The notes under the pieces are model-generated. The model was not told where the DNA came from, searched no databases, and saw only the letters and a list, made by a program, of their open reading frames with translations. A program made the position numbers and the translations under genes. Below are positions 1 to 12,063 of a stretch of 64,000 nucleotides of DNA, one piece after another. How positions within the stretch are numbered: position 1 is the stretch's first letter; each line of letters begins with the position of its first letter. Source of the stretch: an uncultured Pelagibacteraceae bacterium (GTDB lineage: Bacteria; Pseudomonadota; Alphaproteobacteria; Pelagibacterales; Pelagibacteraceae); NCBI GenBank assembly GCA_902570425.1, contig CACFYB010000001.1:124001-188000 (forward strand), in the 5' to 3' direction.

Positions 1-44
1 AAGAAAATTTAGAAGATCCAAGAAGGTTATTTTTAGATATTTAA
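1..44 (+). CDS. sucB: 2-oxoglutarate dehydrogenase E2 (dihydrolipoyl succinyltransferase), C-terminal end only
   Basis: Only the last 13 codons are in the window (frame from base 3, stop TAA at 42-44). They read ENLEDPRRLFLDI, which matches the usual C-terminus of the 2-oxoglutarate dehydrogenase E2 subunit (LEDPxRLLLD-type ending). The next gene, lpdA, starts at base 45 with no gap, which is the expected E2-E3 order in alphaproteobacterial sucAB-lpdA operons. The identification rests on this short tail plus the neighbour, so it is good but not certain. Confidence 0.75.
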   Translation, partial: ENLEDPRRLFLDI

Positions 45-1445
45 ATGGCAGAAAAATTTCAAGCAGTTGTAATTGGTGGTGGTCCAGGAGGTTATGTGTG
101 TGCAATTAGATTAGCGCAGTTAGGATTAAAAACAGCATGCATTGAGTCTAGAGGAACACTTGGTGGAACTTGTTTGAACGTTGGATGCATTCCCTCAAAA
201 AGTTTACTAAATTTATCAGAAGAATTTCATAAAGTTCAAAATTTATCAAATAAGGGAATTGAGATAGGAGAAGTAAAATTAAATTTATCGAAAATGATGA
301 AAAGTAAAGATAAAGCCGTCACGATACTAACAAAAGGTGTTGAATTCCTATTAAAAAAAAACAAGGTAACTTATTTTAAAGGGACCGGGAGTTTTAAATC
401 GAAAAATGAAGTTTTAATCAAAGACGAGAAAAATAAAGAAACAATAATAAGTTCTGAAAAAACAATTATCGCCACAGGTTCTGTCCCAGTTTCATTACCT
501 GGGATTGATTTTGATGAAAAAACAATAGTCTCTTCTACTGGAGCTTTAAAATTGGAAAAAGTTCCAAAAAAAATGGTTGTTGTGGGTGGAGGATATATCG
601 GTCTTGAAATGGGGTCTGTTTGGTCAAGATTAGGTTCAGAAGTGCATGTAATTGAATTTTTGGATCATATTACACCTGGAATGGACAAAGAAATTTCGCA
701 GGAATTTATGAAGATTTTAAAAAAACAAGGTATTAATTTTCATATGCAACATAAAGTGGAAGCAGTGAAAACAAATGTTTCTGGAGCTATAGTTTCAACA
801 AAAGATAAAGATGGAAATAAAAAAGATTTTAACACTGATGTAGTTTTAGTTTCTGTGGGGAGAAAACCTAATACAAACAATTTAAATTTAGAAAAAATAG
901 GTGTCGAATTAGATGATAAAAAAAGAGTAAAAACTAATAAAGATTTTCAAACAAGCGTTAATAACATATATGCCATTGGTGATGTAATAGTTGGACCTAT
1001 GCTTGCTCACAAAGCTGAGGACGAGGGTATTGCTGTAGCAGAAAACATCGCAGGCCAATCAGGTCATGTAAATTACAATACTATTCCAGGAGTTATTTAT
1101 ACAACCCCCGAAGTTGCATCTATTGGACAAACAGAAGAGCAATTAAAAGAAAAAAATATTAAATATAGAATAGGTAAGTTTTCATTCATGGCGAATTCAA
1201 GAGCTAAAGCAATTGACGACTCTGAGGGTTTTGTAAAAATTTTAGCTGATGAAAAAACTGACAAAGTTTTAGGGGCACACTTGATAGGACCTCATGCTGG
1301 AGAATTAATAGCAGAAATTGGAATTGCGATGGAATTTGGAGCTAGTTCAGAGGACATAGCCAGAACTTGTCATGCACACCCAACATTTTCAGAGGCAGTT
1401 AAGGAGGCAGCATTATCTGTGGATAAAAGAGCAATACACTCTTAA
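45..1445 (+). CDS. lpdA: dihydrolipoyl dehydrogenase (E3)
   Basis: This flavoprotein reoxidises the dihydrolipoyl arm of 2-oxoacid dehydrogenase complexes and passes electrons to NAD+. The 466-residue length is normal for the family. Visible motifs are the FAD-binding GGGPGG at residues 11-16, the redox-active disulfide Cys43/Cys48 inside GGTCLNVGCIPSK, the NAD-binding GGGYIG at about 181-186, and the C-terminal HAHPTFSEA carrying the catalytic His445-Glu450 pair. It begins one base after the E2 stop codon, so it is almost certainly co-transcribed with sucB and serves the 2-oxoglutarate dehydrogenase complex. Sharing with other 2-oxoacid dehydrogenases cannot be judged here. Confidence 0.97.
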   Translation: MAEKFQAVVIGGGPGGYVCAIRLAQLGLKTACIESRGTLGGTCLNVGCIPSKSLLNLSEEFHKVQNLSNKGIEIGEVKLNLSKMMKSKDKAVTILTKGVEFLLKKNKVTYFKGTGSFKSKNEVLIKDEKNKETIISSEKTIIATGSVPVSLPGIDFDEKTIVSSTGALKLEKVPKKMVVVGGGYIGLEMGSVWSRLGSEVHVIEFLDHITPGMDKEISQEFMKILKKQGINFHMQHKVEAVKTNVSGAIVSTKDKDGNKKDFNTDVVLVSVGRKPNTNNLNLEKIGVELDDKKRVKTNKDFQTSVNNIYAIGDVIVGPMLAHKAEDEGIAVAENIAGQSGHVNYNTIPGVIYTTPEVASIGQTEEQLKEKNIKYRIGKFSFMANSRAKAIDDSEGFVKILADEKTDKVLGAHLIGPHAGELIAEIGIAMEFGASSEDIARTCHAHPTFSEAVKEAALSVDKRAIHS

Positions 1446-1467
1446 TATATTTTCATATTATCAAAAT

Positions 1468-3423
1468 ATGAATTTTCCGATTCTTTTACCAAATATATTT
1501 AATCATCCATTTACGTATGAAAGTGATATTGAACTAAAAATTGGCGATTTTGTTGAGGTGCCTTTTGGTAAATCTAAAATAATAGGTGTCGTTTGGGATA
1601 ATTTTGAAAAGAAAAATAATAAAAGTTATAAAATTAAAAAAATAATTAGAAGATTAAAAATACCTAGATTAAAAAAAAAAACATTAGAATTTTTAAACTG
1701 GTTTTCAGAATATAATATTGTGCCAAAAGGCATGGCTTTAAAACTTGTCCTGTTAAGTGGAAAGCCTATCGAAAAATCTGATAAAAAATTTTATCAGGAA
1801 TTTAACAATAAGATTAAAAAAAATTTATACAAATTGACTAACGAACAAAAAAAAACTTTAAATGAAATTAATATTTCAAACCAAAAATTTAATGTTCATG
1901 TATTACAAGGTACAACAGGATCAGGGAAAACAATTGTCTATTTTGAAGCTTTAAAAAAAATCTTAAACAAGGGTTTGCAAGGATTAATAATGTTGCCAGA
2001 AATTGGATTGACAAATCAATTTGAAAATAAATTTATAGAATTTTTTGGTTTTAAACCAGCAATATGGCATTCAGGCATTACTAAAAAAAATAAAGAAATA
2101 ATCTGGAGTGGTATAATGAGTGGTGAAATTAAAACAGTTATAGGAGCACGTTCATCATTATTTTTGCCATTCAAAAAATTGGGATTGATCATAGTCGATG
2201 AAGAACATGATCAATCATACAAGCAAGATGAAGGAATAATTTATAATGCAAGAGATATGGCTATATCACGAGCATCTTTTGAAAATATTCCTATAAATTT
2301 AATTACTTCAGTTCCATCAGTTGAAACTTACGTTAATATTAAAAAAAAGAAATATAAAATTTCTAAAATTACACAAAGATATAAAAATGCTTCCTTGCCA
2401 AATTATGAAATAATAAATTTAAATGACGTTAAATTAGAAAATCAGTCTTGGATTTCTAAAGAGGTAATTAAAAAAGTAAATGCTCATTTAGAAAAAAAAA
2501 ATCAAGTTTTATTTTTTTTAAACAGAAGAGGTTTTTCACCAAATGTATTATGTAGAAAATGTTATAATAGTTTTTCTTGTCCAAATTGTTCAATAAATCT
2601 AGTTTATCATAAGATTAAAAAAAATTTACTTTGTCATTATTGTGGTTTTAAATCTTCTCTACAAAGAAATTGCACTAAAGAAGGAGTTTGTGATGTTATA
2701 TTCAGTGGCCCAGGAGTAGAAAGAATTTCAGAGGAAGTGAAGAGAAACTTCCCATCAAAAAAAGTTGAAATCTTTTCAAGTGATACAATGAATAAAAAAA
2801 GCTCAAAAGATAAGCTAGAAAAAATAATAAATAATGAAATTCAAATTTTAGTTGGGACACAATTAATCTCTAAAGGGTTTCATTTTCCAAACTTAAACTG
2901 TATTGTTGTAGTCGATATTGATTTATCTTCTCAAGGTCATGATTTAAGGAGTGCAGAAAAAAATTTACAATTATATCATCAGTTATCTGGTAGAGCAGGC
3001 CGAACAGGTGAACAATCAATAGTTTATTTTCAAACTTATAATTATAATACAAATATGATCTCAGATATAACTGATAAAAATCCTGAGATTTTTTTAGATA
3101 AAGAAACAGAAATAAGAAAAAAAAATAATCTTCCACCTTTTCAAAGATTTATCTCTCTAATTTTAACAGGTGAAAATCAGATTAAATTAGAAAAAGAAGC
3201 CATAAAATTGAAATTGTCGATTAAAAATGAGATCTATGGAAAAGTTTTAGGCCCTGTAAGCGCACCTATTTTTAGGTTAAAACGAAAATATCGAGTTAGA
3301 TTACTAATAAGAGGACCTAAAACTCTAAAATTACAGAATTCTCTGGTTTCAATAATTTCAAAATATAAATTTTCGTCAGGAATAAAACTTTCAGTTGATG
3401 TCGATCCAATAAACTTTAATTAA
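1468..3423 (+). CDS. priA: primosomal protein N' (PriA helicase)
   Basis: PriA is a 3'-5' DEAH-type helicase that reloads the replisome at stalled forks. The open frame extends upstream to 1372 inside lpdA, but the protein proper begins at the ATG at 1468 (MNFPILLPNIF), 22 bp after the lpdA stop, giving 651 residues. Walker A (TGSGKT) and the Walker B box DEEHD are present, followed by the cysteine-rich zinc-binding insertion and the GPGVERI segment typical of the family. The last cysteine pair of that insertion is spaced C-x5-C instead of the usual CPxC (see findings). Neighbours: after the lpdA operon and before the ATP synthase operon. Confidence 0.95.
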   Translation: MNFPILLPNIFNHPFTYESDIELKIGDFVEVPFGKSKIIGVVWDNFEKKNNKSYKIKKIIRRLKIPRLKKKTLEFLNWFSEYNIVPKGMALKLVLLSGKPIEKSDKKFYQEFNNKIKKNLYKLTNEQKKTLNEINISNQKFNVHVLQGTTGSGKTIVYFEALKKILNKGLQGLIMLPEIGLTNQFENKFIEFFGFKPAIWHSGITKKNKEIIWSGIMSGEIKTVIGARSSLFLPFKKLGLIIVDEEHDQSYKQDEGIIYNARDMAISRASFENIPINLITSVPSVETYVNIKKKKYKISKITQRYKNASLPNYEIINLNDVKLENQSWISKEVIKKVNAHLEKKNQVLFFLNRRGFSPNVLCRKCYNSFSCPNCSINLVYHKIKKNLLCHYCGFKSSLQRNCTKEGVCDVIFSGPGVERISEEVKRNFPSKKVEIFSSDTMNKKSSKDKLEKIINNEIQILVGTQLISKGFHFPNLNCIVVVDIDLSSQGHDLRSAEKNLQLYHQLSGRAGRTGEQSIVYFQTYNYNTNMISDITDKNPEIFLDKETEIRKKNNLPPFQRFISLILTGENQIKLEKEAIKLKLSIKNEIYGKVLGPVSAPIFRLKRKYRVRLLIRGPKTLKLQNSLVSIISKYKFSSGIKLSVDVDPINFN

Positions 3424-3466
3424 AGCCCAAAAAAAACATTTTTTAGCCAATGTGTTACTTGAAGAC

Positions 3467-3472
3467 TATAAT
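3467..3472 (+). promoter_or_regulatory. putative promoter -10 element for the atp operon
   Basis: A perfect TATAAT lies in the 107-bp gap between priA and atpH, about 59 bp before the atpH start. The matching -35 region is weak (TTAGCC about 18 bp upstream). The rest of the gap holds no recognised element. In such AT-rich DNA TATAAT can occur by chance, so the call depends mainly on position. Confidence 0.4.
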
Positions 3473-3530
3473 TGCATATGCTAATTAATGCGTGATTTTA
3501 AATTAACCACTTAGATTTAAAGGTAATATC

Positions 3531-4088
3531 TTGAGTAAAAATAAGGAATTTTCTGACACTTCGGCCAATAGGTATTCTTTGGCTTTATATGAACTAGCTA
3601 ATGAATCTAATTCTTTGCAAAAAATTGAGGAAAATTCTCAAGCATTATTAAAATTAATTTCTGGCAGTAAAGATTTTAATAATTTAATAAAAGATCCTAC
3701 GATAAGTCGTAATGTTTTGAATCAATTGATAGAGAAGATATCTAATAATTTTAAATTAGAAGTTTTATTTAAAAACTTTCTGAGTTTTTTAATTATAAAA
3801 AGAAGATTTTTTTATATTCAACAAATTTTAAAAAATTTTAATGAAATTTGTTCAGAAAAAAGAGGTGAATTAAAAGCTGAAATAAGATCAGCAAAAAATT
3901 TATCTCAAGATGAAATTAACAAGATTACACAAGAATTATCAAATAATTTTAAGTCTGAAATAAAATTAAACTACACTCACGATCAAAGTTTAATTGGAGG
4001 TTTGGTTGTACAAATTGGCAGTATAATGGTTGACACTTCTATTAAAAAAAAATTACAACAATTAGAAACTAGAATGATAGAGGCATAA
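3531..4088 (+). CDS. atpH: ATP synthase F1 delta subunit
   Basis: The delta subunit (OSCP equivalent) forms part of the peripheral stalk, joining the alpha3beta3 head to the b subunits. The 185-residue length fits. The start is TTG, supported by AAAGG about 7 bp upstream and by the alignment of the N-terminal segment [13 protein letters not shown] with the usual start of the family. The C-terminal part carries the conserved [18 protein letters not shown] stretch. It is the first gene of atpHAGDC; the F0 genes atpBEF are not adjacent, as is usual in alphaproteobacteria. The low-efficiency start codon may tune its level, since one copy per complex is needed. Confidence 0.95.
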   Translation: MSKNKEFSDTSANRYSLALYELANESNSLQKIEENSQALLKLISGSKDFNNLIKDPTISRNVLNQLIEKISNNFKLEVLFKNFLSFLIIKRRFFYIQQILKNFNEICSEKRGELKAEIRSAKNLSQDEINKITQELSNNFKSEIKLNYTHDQSLIGGLVVQIGSIMVDTSIKKKLQQLETRMIEA

Positions 4089-4089
4089 T

Positions 4090-5625
4090 ATGGAAATCAA
4101 TCCTTCTGAAGTAACAAAAATTTTAAAGGAACAAATCAAAAATTTTGGAAAAAAAGCTGAAATTTCTGAAGTTGGACAAGTTTTATCTGTAGGTGATGGT
4201 ATAGCAAGAATTTATGGTTTAGATAATGTTCAAGCTGGAGAAATGGTCGAATTTTCAGACGGTTCTAAAGGTATGGCTTTAAATTTAGAAAGTGAAAATG
4301 TTGGAGTAGTTATTTTTGGAGATGACAGAAATATCAAAGAGGGTGATGTTGTAAAAAGAACTGGAAGTATTGTTGATACACCAGTTGGAAAAGAGTTACT
4401 AGGAAGAGTCGTTGATGGATTAGGAAATCCAATTGATGGAAAAGGTGCATTAGATAAAAGAACTAAAAAAAGCAGAGTTGAAGTGAAAGCCCCAGGAATT
4501 ATTCCAAGACAATCTGTTAGTGAACCAATGCAAACAGGACTAAAATCAATTGATAGCCTTGTTCCAATTGGAAGAGGTCAAAGAGAATTAATCATTGGTG
4601 ATAGGCAAACTGGAAAAACGGCTGTTGCAATTGATGCAATAATAAATCAAAAAAAAATTAACGAGTCAGGTGATGAGAAACAAAAACTTTATTGTATTTA
4701 TGTTGCAGTAGGACAAAAAAGATCAACAGTAAGACAAATTCAAAAAACTTTAGAAGAATCTGGTGCAATGGAATATACAACTATTGTTGCTGCGACAGCT
4801 TCAGACTCTGCACCTTTACAATTTTTAGCTCCTTATACAGGTTGTGCTATGGGAGAATTTTTTAGAGACAATGGAATGCATGCATTAATCATTTATGATG
4901 ATCTCTCAAAGCAAGCAGTAGCATATAGACAAATGTCACTTATATTAAGAAGACCTCCAGGTAGAGAGGCATATCCAGGAGACGTATTTTATTTGCATAG
5001 TCGATTGTTAGAACGAGCAGCAAAATTAAGTGATGAGCATGGTGGTGGATCTTTAACTGCACTTCCTATCATAGAAACTCAAGGTGGTGATGTTTCAGCT
5101 TATATTCCTACAAATGTGATTTCAATTACTGACGGACAAATTTTTTTAGAAACTGAATTGTTTAACCAAGGTATTAGACCAGCTATTAATGTAGGATTAT
5201 CAGTTTCTAGGGTTGGCTCTGCAGCTCAAACAAAAGCTATGAAAAAAGTTTCAGGTTCAATGAAACTTGAATTAGCACAATACAGAGAAATGGCTGCGTT
5301 TGCACAATTTGGTTCTGATTTAGATGCTTCTACACAACAACTTTTGAATAGAGGATCTAAATTAACCGAACTTTTAAAACAAAAACAGTATTCTCCTATG
5401 ACAGTTGCAGAACAAGTTATTTCAGTTTTTTGTGGAGTAAAGGGTTATTTAGACGATATTGATTTAAGAGATATTTCCGAGTTTGAAAATAAAATAATTG
5501 AGAGGTGTAAAGCTGATAAACCAGAAATTATTGAGTCAATATTAAACTCGGGAAAATTAGAGGAGGATTCAGAAAAAAGTTTAGTTGATGTAATTAATAA
5601 TCTAAAGAAGACTTTTAAATCTTAA
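4090..5625 (+). CDS. atpA: ATP synthase F1 alpha subunit
   Basis: The non-catalytic nucleotide-binding subunit of the F1 head. The 511 residues match the family length. The P-loop GDRQTGKT lies at about residues 170-177, and the C-terminal half contains the characteristic [17 protein letters not shown] and [18 protein letters not shown] segments. It begins one base after the atpH stop and is followed 7 bp later by atpG, so translation is probably coupled along the operon. Nothing in the sequence departs from a normal alpha subunit. Confidence 0.98.
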   Translation: MEINPSEVTKILKEQIKNFGKKAEISEVGQVLSVGDGIARIYGLDNVQAGEMVEFSDGSKGMALNLESENVGVVIFGDDRNIKEGDVVKRTGSIVDTPVGKELLGRVVDGLGNPIDGKGALDKRTKKSRVEVKAPGIIPRQSVSEPMQTGLKSIDSLVPIGRGQRELIIGDRQTGKTAVAIDAIINQKKINESGDEKQKLYCIYVAVGQKRSTVRQIQKTLEESGAMEYTTIVAATASDSAPLQFLAPYTGCAMGEFFRDNGMHALIIYDDLSKQAVAYRQMSLILRRPPGREAYPGDVFYLHSRLLERAAKLSDEHGGGSLTALPIIETQGGDVSAYIPTNVISITDGQIFLETELFNQGIRPAINVGLSVSRVGSAAQTKAMKKVSGSMKLELAQYREMAAFAQFGSDLDASTQQLLNRGSKLTELLKQKQYSPMTVAEQVISVFCGVKGYLDDIDLRDISEFENKIIERCKADKPEIIESILNSGKLEEDSEKSLVDVINNLKKTFKS

Positions 5626-5632
5626 TAATTTT

Positions 5633-7925
<2,293 letters not shown>

Positions 7926-7926
<1 letters not shown>

Positions 7927-8318
7927 TGGGTGAAGAATTTAAAATTGAGATAATAAATCCAGAAAAATCTTTCTTATCAAAAGATGATGTTAAAGAGGTT
8001 ATTATTCCAGCATTTGAAGGTGAAATGGGAATACTTAAAGATCATATCTCTATTATTTCTTTTTTAAAACCTGGGATTATAAAGATTCACTCAAAATCTG
8101 GAGAAGAAAAATATTATGTCGAAGATGGTATTGTAGAATTTAAAAATAATAATTTATCAATTCTTACAAGCTCAATATTTAGTATTAAAGATCTGGAAAA
8201 AACTAAAGTTCAAAATTTAATTAAAACTGCTGAGGAAGAAGCCAATAAGAGTGAGATAAGCGATCAAATAAGATACTTAATTGATCAGAAATTAGAAGTT
8301 TTAAAATCAATTAATTAA
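7926..8318 (+). CDS. atpC: ATP synthase F1 epsilon subunit
   Basis: Epsilon binds the rotor shaft and regulates ATP hydrolysis. The frame is open from a TTG at 7923, but the ATG at 7926 overlaps the atpD stop by one base and is the better start, giving 130 residues. The N-terminal beta-sandwich is recognisable (EIINPEKSFLSKDDVKEVI, AFEGEMGILKDH, YYVEDGIVEF), followed by the short C-terminal helices. It is the last gene of the operon; its TAA stop shares the bases TTAA with the stop of the convergent rppH gene. Confidence 0.95.
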
Positions 8319-8331
8319 TTGACTATTTTTT
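8307..8331 (+). terminator. possible weak terminator after the atp operon
   Basis: A perfect 16-bp palindrome (TCAATTAATTAATTGA) spans the overlapping stops of atpC and rppH and is followed on the plus strand by CTA and a run of seven T. The stem is only 6 bp and nearly all A/T, so its strength as a terminator is doubtful. No better candidate exists between these convergent operons. Confidence 0.3.
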
Positions 8332-8791
8332 TAATTTCCTCCTTTAATTTTTTATATATGTGAAATTTAAAGTCTACCACCACTTCAGTGATCATATCTA
8401 TATCAAGCCATTTCCAATCTAAAAACTCAGGATTTTTGGTTTGAAGATTAATTTCTTTATCTTCACCTAAATACCTCATAAGAAACCATTTTTGTTTTTG
8501 ACCTTTATATTTACCTTTCCATATTACACCTAATAAGTTTTTAGGAAGCTCATAAGTAAATATACTATCAATTTCTTGAATAAGTTTTACATTTTTTACA
8601 CTTGTTTCTTCCTCTAATTCTCTGTAAGCAGCAGTTAAATAATCTTCACCTTTATCTATCCCTCCTTGAGGCATTTGCCAAAAATTTTTTGGGTTATCAA
8701 TTCTTTTTCCAACAAAAACTTTATTTTCTTTATTTAATAATATAATCCCAACACCACTTCTTAGCGGTAAATTTTTGAATTTTTCTTTCAT
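8315..8791 (-). CDS. rppH: RNA pyrophosphohydrolase (Nudix)
   Basis: RppH removes pyrophosphate from the 5' end of mRNA and so starts decay. The 158-residue protein opens with LRSGVGIILLNKENKVFVG and QMPQGGIDKGED, the usual RppH/NudH lead-in, and has the Nudix box with the metal-binding core RELEEE. The glycine normally found near the end of the box is serine here (EEETSV). It is the last gene of the long rplU-to-rppH cluster and lies one base after the ctpA stop. Gene order ctpA-rppH opposite atpC is the alphaproteobacterial norm. Confidence 0.9.
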   Translation of the reverse strand: MKEKFKNLPLRSGVGIILLNKENKVFVGKRIDNPKNFWQMPQGGIDKGEDYLTAAYRELEEETSVKNVKLIQEIDSIFTYELPKNLLGVIWKGKYKGQKQKWFLMRYLGEDKEINLQTKNPEFLDWKWLDIDMITEVVVDFKFHIYKKLKEEIKKIVN

Positions 8792-8792
8792 T

Positions 8793-9929
8793 TTATCCGT
8801 TAATTAGTTTTATCGCATAATTTAATTGATTATCTGTTTCTGTTTTAATCTTAAAGTTTTCAGATTGTTCACCGACTTCTATATCAGGTGAAACGCCAAC
8901 ATCTGAAATAGATTTTCCTGAGGGAAGATAATATTTTGCAACAGTTAAACGTATTGCCCCTTTATTTTTTAATGGAATAATAGATTGGACAGATCCTTTT
9001 CCATAACTATTTTCACCTAGAAGAATAGCTCTTTTTTGATCTTGTAAAGCGCCAGCAACTATTTCAGAGGCGGAAGCTGATCCATAATTAATTAATACAA
9101 TTAAGGTTTTTCCATTTGTTAAATCACCTTTCTTAGCAAACCATTTTCTATTTTCTATTTTTTTTCTACTTTTTGTTGAAACTATTTCACCATTGTCCAA
9201 AAAGAAATCTGATATTTTTATTGCTTGAGAGAGCAAACCACCTGGATTATTTCTGAGATCTAAAATATAAGCACTTATATCTTTATTTTTTTCTAATTCT
9301 ATAATTTTTTTTTTAATTTGTTCTGCACTATTTTCATTGAAAGATGTAAGTCTTAAGTAGCCAATATTTTTCTCTAATAGTTCAGATTTTACAGATTGAA
9401 TTTCAATAGTTTCTCTAACGATTACAAAAGTAAGTGCTTTTTTTTCACCACGTCTTCTAATAGTTAGCTCTATTTCAGTTCCAACAAGACCTCTCATTAA
9501 TTCTACTGCCTCAGTTAAAGATTTACCTTGAACCTGTATACCATCGATTTTGACAATATAATCACCACTTTTAATACCTGCTCTTGAAGCAGGAGTGTCA
9601 TCAATTGGTGAAATAACTTTAACAACTCCTGACTCCATACTTACTTCTATACCTAGTCCACCGAATTCTCCACTAGTCTCTGTTTTCATTTCTTTAAAAA
9701 TCTCAGGTGACATGTAAGCAGAATATGGATCTAATGATTGTAAAAGACCATTTATTGCTGAGTCCATACTTTCTGATTGGTCTATCTCATCAACATATTC
9801 TTTGTTTATTTTATCAAGCACCTCTCCAAACAGATCAATTTTTTTATAAATGTTATTTTCTAAAGAATTAACATTTTGAAAAAAAAGAATAAAAAATATC
9901 ATCTGTAAGATTAAAAAAATTTTTTTCAT
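8793..9929 (-). CDS. ctpA: C-terminal processing protease (S41 family, PDZ)
   Basis: A periplasmic serine-lysine protease that trims or degrades envelope proteins. The frame is open from 9965, but the ATG at 9929 is the likely start: it is preceded by AAAGGAG at a suitable distance, begins the signal peptide MKKIFLILQMIFFILFF, and overlaps the rsfS stop as ATGA. This gives 378 residues. A PDZ domain follows (about residues 80-160, with GGLGIEV and AGIKSGDYIVKI), then the S41 domain with the catalytic Ser in GSASASEI and the Lys in ENSYGKGSVQ. It sits between rsfS and rppH. Confidence 0.93.
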   Translation of the reverse strand: MKKIFLILQMIFFILFFQNVNSLENNIYKKIDLFGEVLDKINKEYVDEIDQSESMDSAINGLLQSLDPYSAYMSPEIFKEMKTETSGEFGGLGIEVSMESGVVKVISPIDDTPASRAGIKSGDYIVKIDGIQVQGKSLTEAVELMRGLVGTEIELTIRRRGEKKALTFVIVRETIEIQSVKSELLEKNIGYLRLTSFNENSAEQIKKKIIELEKNKDISAYILDLRNNPGGLLSQAIKISDFFLDNGEIVSTKSRKKIENRKWFAKKGDLTNGKTLIVLINYGSASASEIVAGALQDQKRAILLGENSYGKGSVQSIIPLKNKGAIRLTVAKYYLPSGKSISDVGVSPDIEVGEQSENFKIKTETDNQLNYAIKLING

Positions 9930-10276
9930 ATAATTATTTTCTCCTTTGGAATTAATTCTGACCAAATTTTTTCGAGTTCATAAAACTTTCTTTTTTCAGG
10001 ATGAAAAATATGAACAATTATATCTATACCATCTATTAACTTCCATTCATTACTCTCTTTTCCCTCAATTTTAGAGTTTTTGATACCATTCTTTTTAAAT
10101 TTTTCTAACACTTGTTCTGAAAGAGATTGTATATGTCTTGATGAATTTCCGCTTGCAATGATCATATATTCAGCCATCGAACTTTTATCTTTTAAATCTA
10201 TACTTACTATATTTTGGGCTTTGTTATTATCTAAAGTATTGATTACAATTTGTTTTAAATTAGAACTTTTATCCAT
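9926..10276 (-). CDS. rsfS: ribosomal silencing factor RsfS
   Basis: RsfS binds L14 and blocks subunit joining when nutrients are short. The ATG at 10276 gives 116 residues; an upstream TTG at 10279 would add one. Family features are DLKDKSSMAEYMIIASGNSSRHIQSL and WKLIDGIDIIVHIFHPEKRKFYELEKIW, shown here only in part. It follows nadD as in most bacteria. The gene rlmH, which commonly comes next in alphaproteobacteria, is absent; ctpA follows directly with a 4-bp overlap. Confidence 0.92.
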   Translation of the reverse strand: MDKSSNLKQIVINTLDNNKAQNIVSIDLKDKSSMAEYMIIASGNSSRHIQSLSEQVLEKFKKNGIKNSKIEGKESNEWKLIDGIDIIVHIFHPEKRKFYELEKIWSELIPKEKIII

Positions 10277-10293
10277 CAATTAAACAAACATTA

Positions 10294-10833
10294 TCAAATT
10301 TTCCTCAATTGAGAAGATGAAATATTAACCTTCTTAAATTCAATAAACTTTAAACTTTTTTCATTTAATCTTTTAAATGATATTGAATTTAAAGACTTTT
10401 TTTTATATCCGTGACGATCAAAGACGATAATTTTACATTTACGAGAAATTAATTTCCACTTATGCCATTTATGAAAATTAATTAAGTTATCAGCCCCCAT
10501 TAAAAAGAAAATTTCAGATTTATTATTCTTTTTTAAATGATTAATGAGATCAATGGTTTTATTTGATCTAATAATTTTTTCATAAAATTTGACCTTAATA
10601 AAATTATTACTTTTGATAATTTTCTTACAATTGTTTATTCTATCTAAAATACTTGTATTACTTTTTTTTTTAAATGGGTTTTTTTGAGTGATAGCCCATA
10701 TAATCTTCGTTAATTTATATTTTTTTGCAGCTACTTTGGAAATTTTCAGGTGTCCTTTATGAGCTGGATCAAATGACCCACCAAGAATTCCAATTTTAGT
10801 TTTTAAACTCAAATTATTTCCTAATTTTACCAT
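10294..10833 (-). CDS. nadD: nicotinate-nucleotide adenylyltransferase
   Basis: NadD adenylates nicotinate mononucleotide in NAD synthesis. The 179-residue protein carries the nucleotidyltransferase motif GGSFDPAHKGHL (HxGH variant HKGH) near the N-terminus, the MGADNL segment near residue 115, and ISSSQLR at the C-terminus. It overlaps the end of proA by 20 bp and is followed by rsfS after 17 bp, the usual proA-nadD-rsfS order. It is somewhat short for the family but both ends of the fold are present. Confidence 0.92.
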   Translation of the reverse strand: MVKLGNNLSLKTKIGILGGSFDPAHKGHLKISKVAAKKYKLTKIIWAITQKNPFKKKSNTSILDRINNCKKIIKSNNFIKVKFYEKIIRSNKTIDLINHLKKNNKSEIFFLMGADNLINFHKWHKWKLISRKCKIIVFDRHGYKKKSLNSISFKRLNEKSLKFIEFKKVNISSSQLRKI

Positions 10834-12063
10834 TACTTGAAATTTGATATTTATACGACACCAATTGATTTAATCCAACAGGACCTCTTGGAGGAAGTGT
10901 ATTTGTAGATATGCCAACTTCACCTCCAAAACCAAACTCACCACCATCAGCAAATTGGGTTGATGTATTATGCATCGCAATAGAACTATTAACATTAGCT
11001 AGAAATTTTTTTGCAGTCATTCTATTTTTTGTAATAATTGAATCTGTATGCATTGTGCCGTATTTATTAATATGTTTTACAGCTTCATTAAGATTTTGAA
11101 CTGATTTAACAGAGACAATTGGTGATAGATATTCTTTAGACCAATCCTTATTAGTGGCTTTAAATATTTTTCCACTATAAGATTTTCTTATTTTCTTATC
11201 TCCGATAATTTTACATCCATTTTTTTCCAAATTTTTTAATATGTGTTTACATGATTGCTTAAGAATTTTTTGATGAATTAAAATTGTTTCTGTAGCACCA
11301 CAAATTGCAGTATTTCTTAATTTGGCATTGAGAACAATTTTTTGTGCAGTTTTAAGATTTGCATCTTTGTCAACAAAAGTATGGCAAATTCCCTCCAAGT
11401 GACCAATTGTTGGTAGATTAGACAAAGTTTGAACTTTTTTTACTAATTTTTTCCCTCCCCTCGGAATAATCACATCAATGTATTTATTCATTTTAGTTAA
11501 TAAAAAATCAACTACTCTTCTATTTTTACTATGAATAAATTGAACAAAATTTTCATCTATATTATTTTTTTTCAAAGAGCTTCTGAATAATTTTGATAAA
11601 ATTTTATTAGAATTGTATGCCTCTTTGCCACCTTTTAATATTAATGCATTACCAGATTTAAAACATAAGGACGCAACATCGGATGTAACATTAGGTCTGC
11701 TTTCGTAAATGACACCGATAATACCTATTGGAATAGTTTTTTTGGAAATATTTAGACCATTAGGCCTTTTCCATCTTTCTAAAATAATATTAGTTGGATC
11801 TTTTAGTTTTATAATTGATTTTATAGAGTTAATAATATTAAAAATTTTTTTCTCGTCTAAAATAAGACGATTAATAAGATTCTGTTTAAGCCCTTTTTTT
11901 TGTGCATCGTAAACATCCTTTTTATTATGTTTAATGATTATTTTTTTATTTTTTTCAATAAGATTGCAATAATCTTTTAAAACTTTATTTTTTTTTTTTG
12001 AATTTAATTGAGTAGTGAAAGCTTTTTTAGATTTTTTTCCAATATTAATTAGTTCTTTTCTCA

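Noticed and set aside
1372-1467. Upstream extension of the priA open frame inside lpdA
   Set aside because: The extra 32 residues overlap the conserved lpdA C-terminus and have no PriA homology; the ATG at 1468 starts the recognisable protein.
3424-3530. Terminator after priA
   Set aside because: The A-tract/T-tract pair (AAAAAACATTTTTT) is too short and loopless; the two AGCC copies are direct, not inverted.
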